In this document: piece by piece, positions 32,554 to 41,400 of the stretch
How the letters are laid out: each line of letters begins with the position of its first letter
How positions within the stretch are numbered: position 1 is the stretch's first letter
Source of the DNA: JAGNHS01 sp964609695
Lineage (GTDB): Bacteria; Bdellovibrionota; UBA2428
Direction: 5' to 3'
NCBI GenBank assembly: GCA_964609695.1
Contig: CAZSSP010000016.1
Coordinates: forward strand, 1 to 42,429
Length of the DNA stretch: 42,429 nucleotides
Position numbers and translations under genes: made by a program
Notes under the pieces: model-generated
What the model saw: only the letters and a program-made list of their open reading frames with translations
What the model was told of the DNA's origin: nothing
The model's database searches: none

Positions 32554-32847
32554 TCACTTTCCGGGAGCTACGCTGGCTTTTTTATCACCAGGAGTATGTC
32601 CACCGAATCTACGAGTTACCGCAAATTCACCAAATTTATGACCAACCATGTTTTCAGCTACATAAACCGGAATAAATTTATTTCCATTATGAACTGCAAA
32701 AGAAAGTCCAACTGCATCAGGAGTAATAGTCGAAGAACGCGACCAAGTTTTGATCACCGACTTCTTATTGCCGCCTTGACGAGCCTTTTCAATTTTATCT
32801 TCTAAAGAATATTGAACGTAAGGTCCTTTTTTTAATGAACGAGCCAT
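32554..32847 (-). CDS. rpsS: Small ribosomal subunit protein uS19
   Basis: A 97-residue 30S head protein. MARSLKKGPYVQYSLEDKI, TWSRSSTITPDAVGLSFAVHNG and KFGEFAVTRRFGGHTPGDKKA are standard; order rplB-rpsS-rplV is canonical. Confidence 0.98.
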   Translation of the reverse strand: MARSLKKGPYVQYSLEDKIEKARQGGNKKSVIKTWSRSSTITPDAVGLSFAVHNGNKFIPVYVAENMVGHKFGEFAVTRRFGGHTPGDKKASVAPGK

Positions 32848-32858
32848 CTGCTAATTCC

Positions 32859-33710
32859 TCACTTCACGCCCGAGGCCGTCATTTTACCACGTGGACGACC
32901 GCGAATGATAAACGCATCAGTGCGTTTGTTATTACGAGTTTTATAACCCTTGGTTGGTTGACCCCAAGGAGAAACTGGGTGACGACCACCCTTAGCTCGA
33001 CCTTCACCACCACCATGAGGGTGATCCACTGGATTCATTGAAGTTCCTCGATTTTTAGGTCGGAAACCCTTCCAGCGATTACGGCCAGCTTTACCTATAA
33101 CCAAAGTTTCATGTTCGATATTTCCAACCTGTCCAAGAGTTGCATAGCAATCCATTGGAACAAGTCTAACTTCACCACTAGGTAAACGAACTTGAGCATA
33201 CTCGCCTTCTTTACCTAAAAGCATAGCCGCTGTACCAGCGCTTCGAACCAATTGAGAACCTTTACCAGGCTTCAATTCAACACAATGTATAGTTGAACCA
33301 ACAGGCATATTGCGTAGAGGAAGAGCATTTCCTGGACGAATATCGGCCTCTGGACCAGTTTCAACTTTATCGCCTTTTTTTAGACCAACTGGAGCAAGAA
33401 TTAAGCCCTTTTTTCCATTTGAATAATTCAAAAGAGCCAAGCGAGATGTTCTATTAGGATCATAATAAAATCCATCAACAACCGCAGGCACGCCTATCAA
33501 TTGTCGGCGAAACTGAACCATACGGTAAAGACGCTTATGACCTTGGCCACGATGACGAAGAGTCATGTGACCGTGGTTATTACGACCACCAGATTTTGAA
33601 ATTGAAGTCAAAAGTTCACGGGGAAGTTTTTTTGATGTCTTTTCGAGATCGTCAAAACTCTCAACGCTTTTCTTTCGAATCGCAGGCGATGTTGGACGGT
33701 ATGTTTTCAT
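32859..33710 (-). CDS. rplB: Large ribosomal subunit protein uL2
   Basis: A 283-residue 50S protein needed for subunit association and peptidyl transfer. The conserved GGGRNNHGHMT-type block reads SKSGGRNNHGHMTLRHRG, and the C-terminal GTSMNPVDHPHGGGEGRAKG with the catalytic-site His is present. Slightly longer than E. coli (273). It follows rplW by 1 base. Confidence 0.98.
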   Translation of the reverse strand: MKTYRPTSPAIRKKSVESFDDLEKTSKKLPRELLTSISKSGGRNNHGHMTLRHRGQGHKRLYRMVQFRRQLIGVPAVVDGFYYDPNRTSRLALLNYSNGKKGLILAPVGLKKGDKVETGPEADIRPGNALPLRNMPVGSTIHCVELKPGKGSQLVRSAGTAAMLLGKEGEYAQVRLPSGEVRLVPMDCYATLGQVGNIEHETLVIGKAGRNRWKGFRPKNRGTSMNPVDHPHGGGEGRAKGGRHPVSPWGQPTKGYKTRNNKRTDAFIIRGRPRGKMTASGVK

Positions 33711-33711
33711 C

Positions 33712-33993
33712 TTACTTCATCTCCAAACGCTTACCCTCAGGCAAACGAACATAAGCTTTTTTATAGCTTTTAGCTGGAATAGTACCGTATTTATTAGTTT
33801 TTGATTTTTTACGAAACACAACAGTTCGAACTTCAGTAGGTCGTACACCAAAAACATTCTCAACGGCTTTTTTAATTTGATCTTTACTCATGCACTTATC
33901 AACAACAAGAGAATATTCATTATGAGTATTTTCCATCTTTGTTGATTTTTCAGTGACCAATGGTTGAATAAGGAAATCGTACTGCGTCTTCAT
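33712..33993 (-). CDS. rplW: Large ribosomal subunit protein uL23
   Basis: A 93-residue tunnel-exit protein and trigger-factor or SRP docking site. FLIQPLVTEKSTKM, the Lys-rich FGVRPTEVRTVVFRKKSKT and KKAYVRLPEGKRLEM are typical. It follows rplD by 1 base. Confidence 0.97.
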   Translation of the reverse strand: MKTQYDFLIQPLVTEKSTKMENTHNEYSLVVDKCMSKDQIKKAVENVFGVRPTEVRTVVFRKKSKTNKYGTIPAKSYKKAYVRLPEGKRLEMK

Positions 33994-33994
33994 T

Positions 33995-34630
33995 TTATGC
34001 TTCCTTCTTGAATCTGCTAGTTAAAGACTTCAACGCATTGTTAGTGAATATAACTGAATCAGACTTCACGAAATCCACTGGAGTCCACTTATCTTCAGAA
34101 AGAACATCAACAGACTTCATATTGCGAACACTCTTTTGAATCGCAGTCTCGCTTTTAGTTAAAACTATAGCGACACGAGCAGAATCTAATTTAAGAGACT
34201 TCAAGAGTTCACCAAAAGTTTTAGTTTTAGGAGAATCAAGCTCAGCATTAAGCAAACGAATCTGACCACCTGCTTGGCGATCAGAAAGAATAGAAGCTAA
34301 TGCAAGCTTTCTGAGTTTTTTATTAATTTTAAAGTGACGCTTTTCAGCAGTAGGTCCGAAAACTACACCGCCGCCCTCATGATGAGGAGCACGCGCGCCA
34401 CCTTGTCGAGCGCTACCTGAACCTTTCTGTTGGCGCATTTTTTTACCACCACCAGAAACCTCAGCGCGGCCCTTAGCTTTAGCTGTTTTTTTATAAAACC
34501 TGAAACGCTGACCATTACAAACAAAGAGTACTGCATCTTCATTCGGCTCAATTGCAAAAATTTCTGCAGCAACGGCTTGATGACCAACTTCTTTTCCTTT
34601 GAGATCTATAACTGGAATTTGTGTGCTCAT
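33995..34630 (-). CDS. rplD: Large ribosomal subunit protein uL4
   Basis: A 211-residue 50S protein. The tunnel-loop block GGGKKMRQQKGSGSARQGG and APHHEGGGVVFGP, plus KKLRKLALASILSDR, are standard L4. In E. coli L4 also controls S10 operon transcription. It starts 15 bases after rpsJ, so the usual rplC (L3) between them is absent. Confidence 0.97.
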   Translation of the reverse strand: MSTQIPVIDLKGKEVGHQAVAAEIFAIEPNEDAVLFVCNGQRFRFYKKTAKAKGRAEVSGGGKKMRQQKGSGSARQGGARAPHHEGGGVVFGPTAEKRHFKINKKLRKLALASILSDRQAGGQIRLLNAELDSPKTKTFGELLKSLKLDSARVAIVLTKSETAIQKSVRNMKSVDVLSEDKWTPVDFVKSDSVIFTNNALKSLTSRFKKEA

Positions 34631-34645
34631 GACTCTTCAGTTTCC

Positions 34646-34954
34646 TTACAGTTTAATCTCAACATCAACGCCAGCCGACAAATCTAGCTTCATCAAAGAA
34701 TCTACGGTTTGTTGGTTAGGCTCAAGAATGTCGAGCAACCTTTTATGTGTTCTAATTTCGAATTGCTCACGACTCTTTTTATCGATGTGAGGACTTCGAA
34801 GAACTGTGAAGCGATTTATTTTTGTGGGTAAGGGAATTGGTCCCGCTATGTCAGCACCCGTTCGCTTCACGGTTTCTAATATAGAGCTTACTGCAGCATC
34901 TAAAAGACGACTGTCAAAAGCCTTAAGTTTAATTCTAATTTTTTGCACTCTCAT
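34646..34954 (-). CDS. rpsJ: Small ribosomal subunit protein uS10
   Basis: A 102-residue 30S protein (also NusE in antitermination). I chose the ATG at 34952-34954 (MRVQKIRIKLKAFDSRLLDAA), which aligns with the family start; a TTG at 34966 would add four residues. AGGTAGGG lies 12 bases upstream. TGADIAGPIPLPTKINRFTVLRSPHI is the conserved core. It opens the S10 block and is followed directly by rplD. Confidence 0.97.
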   Translation of the reverse strand: MRVQKIRIKLKAFDSRLLDAAVSSILETVKRTGADIAGPIPLPTKINRFTVLRSPHIDKKSREQFEIRTHKRLLDILEPNQQTVDSLMKLDLSAGVDVEIKL

Positions 34955-35016
34955 ATAGTCTTTCAACCCTACCTTTTGCGTTTCAAAGAACCAAAATGTA
35001 TCGAAGTAACCTGGGG

Positions 35017-35046
35017 GTTATACACTCGAAAGTCACATGCTTTCAA
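35017..35046 (-). promoter_or_regulatory. Probable promoter of the S10 block
   Basis: On the minus strand TTGAAA (35041-35046) and TATAAC (35017-35022) are 18 bases apart; each is a 5/6 match to the sigma-70 consensus. An AT-rich stretch just upstream could serve as an UP element. Transcription would start about 7-10 bases after TATAAC, giving a short leader before rpsJ. The 234-base region between fusA and rpsJ contains no gene and holds no tuf. Confidence 0.65.
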
Positions 35047-35200
35047 GTCACTTAGATAAGAAATATTAAGAGAATTTAAATGAGTATTTTTTATGACCTA
35101 AAAGCCACAGTTCAAGAAATTAAATACAAGGAATTCTCAATCAAAAATTCAAAAAAGAAGCACCCAAAACTCCAAACTGAAATAGAATAAATCTTCAATA

Positions 35201-37306
35201 TCAACTACTTAGTCCGGTAAGCTTTTCAAGAACCTGCTTTTCAAGAGCTTCAGACATGGCTTCATATTGCAGAAATTCCATACTAAAGGTGCCTCGTCCT
35301 TGAGTCCGACTTCTAAGATCTGTGGAGTACCCAAAGAGAGTCGCCAGGGGAGCTTCGGCATTAATAGCTTGAATATTTGTCTGCTTGACATCAATAGAAA
35401 GTATTTTCCCTCTACGAGAATTTAAATCAGAAATAACATCACCCACGCAATTTTCAGGAGCTAAAATTTGAAGTTTCATTATAGGTTCAAGTAATTTTGT
35501 TTTTGCATTTTCTATAGCGTCTCGAAAAGCCATAGATGCTGCTTGATGATAAGCCAATTCATGACTGGTGTTTGGATCAAAACTACTTTTCACCCAACAA
35601 ATTTCCATATCCACCATGGGATAACCCGCAAGTGGACCACAAGCTGCAAGTGATTTTAAATTTTTCATAACAGCATCTTCTATTTCTTTTGGAAGAAGTT
35701 TTGGCGTGAGTGTGTGCGAAACTTTTATTCCTGAATTTCTTGGCAGTGGAGAAATTTCTAAAGCGACATGACCAAACTGATCCTTACCAGCAATTTGTTT
35801 ATGCACTTGTCTATCGGCATGAGCCTTTTGTGTAATAGTTTCTTTAAATGCAACCTGTGGACGACCAACATTGGCGTTCACCTTATGCTCACGCAAAAGA
35901 CGATCGGCAATAATTTCTAAATGCAACTCTCCCATTCCCGAAATCAATCTTTGGCCCGTATCTTCATTTACAGAAACTCGAAAAGTAGGATCTTCCACAA
36001 CCATCTTCCCGAGAGCTTCAGCCAATTTATCTTCGTCAGCTTTACTCTTAGCCTCTAAGGCTACAGAAATAACAGGTTCAGGAAATTTCATAGACTCATA
36101 GGCAATAGGATTTTTTTCATCGCAAAGTGTATCGCCTGTTCGCGTAAAACGAAAACCAACGGCAGCGACAATATCTCCAGCTTCTGCACTTTGTAGTTCT
36201 TCTCGCTTGTTGGCATGCATTTGTAATAAACGTTGAATTCTCTCTCGCTTTCCTTCTCGAGAATTAAAACAACTTTTGTTCACTTCTATTTTTCCAGAAT
36301 AAATTCTCAAATAAGTTAAAGCGCCAACAAAAGAATCATGCTGGATTTTAAATGCCAGTGCAGAAAAATCTTCGTCGACAGAAATTTTTCTCGAAAGTTC
36401 TTTTTCGTGATGATTGGGATCAAAACCCTTTATCGGAGGCACGTCTAATGGACTTGGTAAAAAAGAAACTACAGCATCCAACAAAAGTTGAACTCCCTTA
36501 TATTTAAAAGAAGAACCACAAAGAACCGGAGTTAATTTTAATTCCAAGCATCCTTTTCTCAAGGCACTTATGATTTGTTGAGGATCTAAATTTTCTCCAG
36601 CAAAATATTTTTCCATTAAGGCATCATCAAATTCTGCGGAAGCTTCTACTAATTCTGTATAGGCAAGATCCGTTTCTTCAATGAGTTCTTCGGGAACTTC
36701 GCCGATTTCAACCACGGATCCATCGGTACTTTTTGAAGTTGGCCAATAATAGGCTTTTTTCTCAAGCACATTCACGACACCTGAAAAATTTTCCTCACTC
36801 CCAATAGGAAGCGTAACTCTAACTGGTCTCGCACCTAAAACTTCTTTTATTTGTTTAAGCACCGAGGAATAATCAGCGCCAATACGATCCATTTTATTTA
36901 CAAATGCAATTCTAGGAACATGATATCGATCAGCCTGACGCCAAACAGTTTCGGATTGAGGCTCCACTCCACCTACAGCGCAAAAAACCCCAACAGCACC
37001 ATCAAGAACTCTTAGCGATCTTTCAACTTCAACAGTGAAATCGACATGCCCTGGTGTATCTATGATATTAATTCGTGTGTTTTTCCAATGACAGCTTGTG
37101 GCTGCGGATGTGATTGTTATCCCTCTTTCACGCTCTTGTTCCATCCAATCCATGATGGTATCGCCCTCATGAACCTCACCCATTTTATGGGTCATACCCG
37201 TATAGTATAGAATTCTTTCAGTGGTCGTCGTTTTACCCGCATCGATATGCGCGATAATTCCGATGTTTCGAATTGAGTTGAGTGGAACTTTCTTAGGTGA
37301 AGCCAT
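35201..37306 (-). CDS. fusA: Elongation factor G
   Basis: A 701-residue GTPase that moves tRNAs and mRNA through the ribosome. G1 is AHIDAGKTT, G3 DTPGHVD, G4 NKMD; ERGITI is the switch I mark. Domains II-V follow and end in GRGTFSMEFLQYE. Normal length. It lies after a terminator-like hairpin separating it from rpsG, and before the S10 block promoter; tuf is not next to it. Confidence 0.98.
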   Translation of the reverse strand: MASPKKVPLNSIRNIGIIAHIDAGKTTTTERILYYTGMTHKMGEVHEGDTIMDWMEQERERGITITSAATSCHWKNTRINIIDTPGHVDFTVEVERSLRVLDGAVGVFCAVGGVEPQSETVWRQADRYHVPRIAFVNKMDRIGADYSSVLKQIKEVLGARPVRVTLPIGSEENFSGVVNVLEKKAYYWPTSKSTDGSVVEIGEVPEELIEETDLAYTELVEASAEFDDALMEKYFAGENLDPQQIISALRKGCLELKLTPVLCGSSFKYKGVQLLLDAVVSFLPSPLDVPPIKGFDPNHHEKELSRKISVDEDFSALAFKIQHDSFVGALTYLRIYSGKIEVNKSCFNSREGKRERIQRLLQMHANKREELQSAEAGDIVAAVGFRFTRTGDTLCDEKNPIAYESMKFPEPVISVALEAKSKADEDKLAEALGKMVVEDPTFRVSVNEDTGQRLISGMGELHLEIIADRLLREHKVNANVGRPQVAFKETITQKAHADRQVHKQIAGKDQFGHVALEISPLPRNSGIKVSHTLTPKLLPKEIEDAVMKNLKSLAACGPLAGYPMVDMEICWVKSSFDPNTSHELAYHQAASMAFRDAIENAKTKLLEPIMKLQILAPENCVGDVISDLNSRRGKILSIDVKQTNIQAINAEAPLATLFGYSTDLRSRTQGRGTFSMEFLQYEAMSEALEKQVLEKLTGLSS

Positions 37307-37375
37307 TTAAGTATTTGTAATACTATACTTAAGGCTTTCGATTAAGGGCTTTTATTGCGGCTTTACAAAACGAAA

Positions 37376-37407
37376 GAGCCGCCTGGAGCAAATGCCCCAG
37401 ACGGCTC
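37376..37407 (-). terminator. Terminator-like hairpin between rpsG and fusA
   Basis: A 14-base-pair stem (two G-U wobbles in the minus-strand RNA) around the loop ATTT. On the minus strand it is followed by TTTCGTTTTG; on the plus strand by AATTTTATTT. It should end or attenuate transcripts from rpsL-rpsG before fusA. Confidence 0.75.
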
Positions 37408-37434
37408 AATTTTATTTAAAAATAATAAAATTAA

Positions 37435-37905
37435 TTACCAACGAAAATGTGCAAATGCTTTGTTGGCATCTGCCATTTTATGAACATCTTCTCGCTTCTT
37501 AATAGCTCCGCCCTTATTATCAGACGCATCCAATAATTCAGCAGCAAGCTTTTCAACCATGTTTTTTCCACTGCGATCACGAGCATTAGTAATAATCCAA
37601 CGTGACGCCAATGTTTGGCGACGATCTGGGCGAACTTCTACAGGAACTTGATAAGTCGCTCCACCGACTCGGCGAGAACGAACTTCAAGAGCAGGCTTAA
37701 CGTTATTGAGAGCCTTTTTGAAAATTTTCAAAGGATCATCACTTAACTTTTTAGAAATAATATCAAAAGCACCGTAACAAACGCGTTCTGCTACTGATTT
37801 TTTACCAGATTGCATAATGTCGTTAATGAATTTAGCGACAACTTTATCATTATACTTAGGATCAGGAATTACTTTTCTTCTCTCTGCAACGTGACGACGA
37901 GCCAT
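37435..37905 (-). CDS. rpsG: Small ribosomal subunit protein uS7
   Basis: A 156-residue 30S head protein. MARRHVAERRKVIPDPKYNDKVVAKFIN, the VRSRRVGGATYQVPVEVRPDRR loop and HKMADANKAFAHFRW are standard. It overlaps the rpsL stop by 1 base. Confidence 0.98.
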   Translation of the reverse strand: MARRHVAERRKVIPDPKYNDKVVAKFINDIMQSGKKSVAERVCYGAFDIISKKLSDDPLKIFKKALNNVKPALEVRSRRVGGATYQVPVEVRPDRRQTLASRWIITNARDRSGKNMVEKLAAELLDASDNKGGAIKKREDVHKMADANKAFAHFRW

Positions 37906-38276
37906 TATTTACCTTTCTTCGCACCGTACTTAGAACGGCTTTGTTTACGATTCGCAACACCTTGAGTATCGAGTGTTCCACGAACAACGTGATAACGAAC
38001 ACCGGGAAGATCTTTTACTCGACCACCACGGATCAAAACTACTGAGTGTTCTTGAAGATTATGTCCGACACCTGGAATATACGAAGAAACTTCGTATCCA
38101 TTAGTTAACTTTACACGACAAACTTTTCGAAGAGCTGAGTTTGGTTTTTTTGGAGTTGCTGTATACACACGAGTACAAACGCCACGGCGTTGCGGGCAAT
38201 TGGTCAGCGCAGGGGACTTTGATTTATATTTAATTTTTGTTCTTCCCTGACGAACTAACTGATTAATTGTTGGCAT
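37905..38276 (-). CDS. rpsL: Small ribosomal subunit protein uS12
   Basis: A 123-residue decoding-centre protein. PTINQLVRQGR, KKPNSALRKVCRV and GRVKDLPGVRYHVVRG are present; the Lys residues whose changes give streptomycin resistance in other bacteria are unmutated. GGAG lies upstream. It follows rpoC after a 129-base region with two inverted repeats. Confidence 0.98.
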   Translation of the reverse strand: MPTINQLVRQGRTKIKYKSKSPALTNCPQRRGVCTRVYTATPKKPNSALRKVCRVKLTNGYEVSSYIPGVGHNLQEHSVVLIRGGRVKDLPGVRYHVVRGTLDTQGVANRKQSRSKYGAKKGK

Positions 38277-38305
38277 ATCTAATCCATCTCTCCGTTTCTA
38301 TTACA

Positions 38306-38339
38306 AGGCTTCATTCTTTAACTTAAAGAATGAAAGCCT
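38306..38339 (-). repeat. Long inverted repeat upstream of rpsL
   Basis: AGGCTTCATTCTTTAA, one central base, then its complement with one extra A: a stem of 16 pairs with one bulge. No U-run follows on either strand. A perfect TTGACA on the minus strand (38339-38344) touches its edge, so it may be an operator or leader hairpin of rpsL-rpsG, or part of the rpoC terminator. Confidence 0.55.
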
Positions 38340-38347
38340 GTCAATAC

Positions 38348-38378
38348 AAGCTCTGCCATGCCTTAATGGCTAGAGCTT
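38348..38378. terminator. Hairpin downstream of rpoC
   Basis: AAGCTCT+GCCAT pairs with ATGGC+AGAGCTT (12 pairs, one bulged base, six-base loop), 27 bases after the rpoC stop. On the plus strand it is followed by ATCGTTTTTTTC; on the minus strand, the sense of rpoC, no U-run follows. It may be an RNA-stability hairpin or a weak rpoC terminator. Confidence 0.5.
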
Positions 38379-38405
38379 ATCGTTTTTTTCTAAACCCTCA
38401 AAACC

Positions 38406-41400
38406 TTAAAGGTTTGGGGCGTCATCAGTCTCTTCAATTGGAGGCGCTTGATATACGCGTCCAACAGGTAGAGCTTCTTCCTCAATGTCCATATCAGGAG
38501 TAATTCCTTGATATTGACGAACCCCAGTTCCCGCAGGAACAAGACGTCCCATACTCACGTTTTCTTTTAGACCGCGAAGATAATCTACGCGACCTTGTAT
38601 AGAAGCTTCGGTGAGTACTTTTGTTGTTTCTTGGAAACTAGCTGCTGATACCCAAGACTCAGTAGAGAGCGATGCTCTTGTAATACCGAGTAGCAAAGGA
38701 TCAGTTTGAGCTTCTTTTCCACCCATTTGCTTAACTTTATCGTTAATTTCATAGAGGCGGAATTTCTCAACACTTTCACCAGCAAGGAGATTTGTATCTC
38801 CAGAATCAGCCACGCGAACTCGACGAAGCATTTGTCGTACAATGGTCTCAATGTGCTTGTCGTTAATTTTAACCCCTTGAAGACGATAAACTTCTTGAAT
38901 TTCATCAACAAGGTAACTTGCGAGAGCTTTTTCACCCAATACGGCGAGAATATCGTGAGGATTAGCCGCACCATCAATAATGCGCTCTCCACGACGGATA
39001 AAATCACCTTCTTGAACAATAACGTGCTTACCCCGAGGAATGAGATATTCTTTTTGTTTTCCATCTTCAGAGCTAAGAACGATTTTTCGCTTACCTTTAG
39101 TGTCTTTTCCATAAGAAACCACACCATCAAAGTCTGCGATAATTGCACAATCTTTAGGTTTTCTTGCTTCAAAAAGCTCGGCTACACGAGGAAGACCCCC
39201 TGTAATATCCTTAGTTTTTCCAGACTCACGAGGAATCTTAGCTAAGATATCAGCGGCCTTAACAGTATCACCTTCTGAAACTAGAATCGTAGATCCTACT
39301 GGAACTGTATAAGAATGCTTAACTTCACCACCAGAGACAACGTCTACACGTGGTCGAAGGCTAGAACTCTTATTCTCAACAATGGTTCTACGAGTAAGAC
39401 CAGTCACTTCATCTTGCTTTTCAGTAACCGTCACACCTTCACGCATATCCACAAACTGAATAGTTCCTTCGGTTTGTGTAACAATTGGAATGGAGTACGG
39501 ATCCCAGTTAGCAAGGACTTGTCCTTTTTTAACTTCAGAACCTTCTTTAACTTTTAATTTAGAACCGTATACAAGATTGTAACGTTCTCTTTCGCGACCT
39601 GATTCATCAATAATGATGATTTCAGAGTTACGACTCATAACAGTATCTAAACCATCGCGGTCTTTAATAATTGAAACTCGGTTTAACTTCACAGAACCAT
39701 CAACGCGTGATTCATAAGAAGATTGCTCTGCTCTTCTTGTTGCTGCTCCCCCGATGTGGAACGTACGCATTGTGAGCTGAGTTCCAGGTTCACCGATTGA
39801 TTGAGCCGCAATAACACCGACAGTTTCACCGATGTTAACCAAGTGTCCACGAGCGAGATCTCGACCGTAGCAAAGTGTACAAATACCGCGCTTAGCTTGG
39901 CAGGTTAATACTGAACGAATTTTAACTCGGTCAATACCTGCATCTTCAATCGCAGTGACTAGCTTTTCGTCGAGCATAGAATCTTTAGGTGTAATGAGTT
40001 TTCCAGTTGTTGGATTTTTAATGTCTTCCATAACAACTCGACCCAAAATACGATCGCCTAGAGATTCGATAAGATCTCCACCGTCCATAAGGTCAGTTAA
40101 CTCAAGACCATCTACAGTTCCGCAATCAGATTCTGTAATAATAGCGTCTTGAGCTACGTCTACGAGACGACGAGTGAGATAACCAGAGTTTGCAGTCTTA
40201 AGAGCTGTATCGGCAAGACCCTTACGAGCACCGTGAGTAGAAATGAAGTACTGAAGTACAGTCAAACCTTCTCGGAAATTCGCAGTGATCGGTGTTTCGA
40301 TAATTTCACCAGAGGGTTTAGCCATCAATCCGCGCATACCTGCAAGTTGTTTAATTTGTGTTGGCGAACCTCGGGCTCCAGAATCAGCCATAACGTAAAT
40401 AGAGTTGAAAGATTGAGTTTCAATTTCTTTTCCGTCGTGAGTACGAATCATCTCTTTACTGAGATTTTTCATCATTTCAGAAGAAATGCTTTCACCGACT
40501 TGGGCCCAAATATCGATCACTTTATTGTAGCGCTCACCATCAGTAATCAAACCTTCAGTGTATTGATTTTCAATAGCTTGAACTTCTTGGAAAGCTTTAT
40601 CGATAAATTTAGACTTACTTTCAGGAATTTCCATGTCCTTCATGGCAATAGAAATACCTGCTCGTGCGCCGAATCGATAACCAACACTTCTCATAGAATC
40701 CGCTAAGAGAACAGTTTTCTTAGGTCCGAGCAATCGATAGCAAACGTCGAGAAGTTCAGCCTGATCTTTTTTAGTTAAAGTTTTATTATAATGTTCGAAT
40801 GGAATTTCCTCAGGAACAGTTTCTGAGAAAATAATTCGACCTACAGTTGTTTGAACGCGTTTTCCACGCAAACGACACTGAACTTTTGATTGCAATTCAA
40901 CTTCGCCCAATTGGTAAGCCATCGCTGCTTCAGAAGGATCTTTAAAGACTCTTCCTTCGCCACGCGCACCTGGACGCAAGCGAGTCATATAGTAAATACC
41001 CAAAACGATATCCTGAGAAGGCATGATGATGGGTTTTCCATCAGCAGGCTTCAAAATATTGTTCGTAGACATAACAAGGACTCGAGCTTCAATTTGAGCT
41101 TCGATAGACAAAGGCACGTGAACGGCCATTTGGTCACCATCAAAGTCAGCGTTGAAAGCTGTACAAACTAGAGGATGAAGCTGAATAGCTTTTCCTTCTA
41201 CAAGTACGGGTTCAAAAGCTTGAATACCCAAACGGTGAAGAGTTGGAGCTCGGTTCAATAGAACAGGGTGCTCACGAACCACTTCATCAAGAATATCCCA
41301 AACTTCATCTTTTTCTTTTTCCACCATTTTCTTGGCAGATTTGATTGTTGTTACAAAACCCTTTTCTTCAAGTTTGTTGTAGATAAAAGGTTTGAACAAT

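Noticed and set aside
38706..39245. Plus-strand frame of 179 codons inside rpoC
   Set aside because: It is antisense to a clearly conserved gene, rich in Asn/Phe/Ser in the manner of shadow frames, with no ribosome binding site or family resemblance.
40149..40706. Plus-strand frame of 185 codons inside rpoC
   Set aside because: Antisense shadow of rpoC with no recognisable domain.
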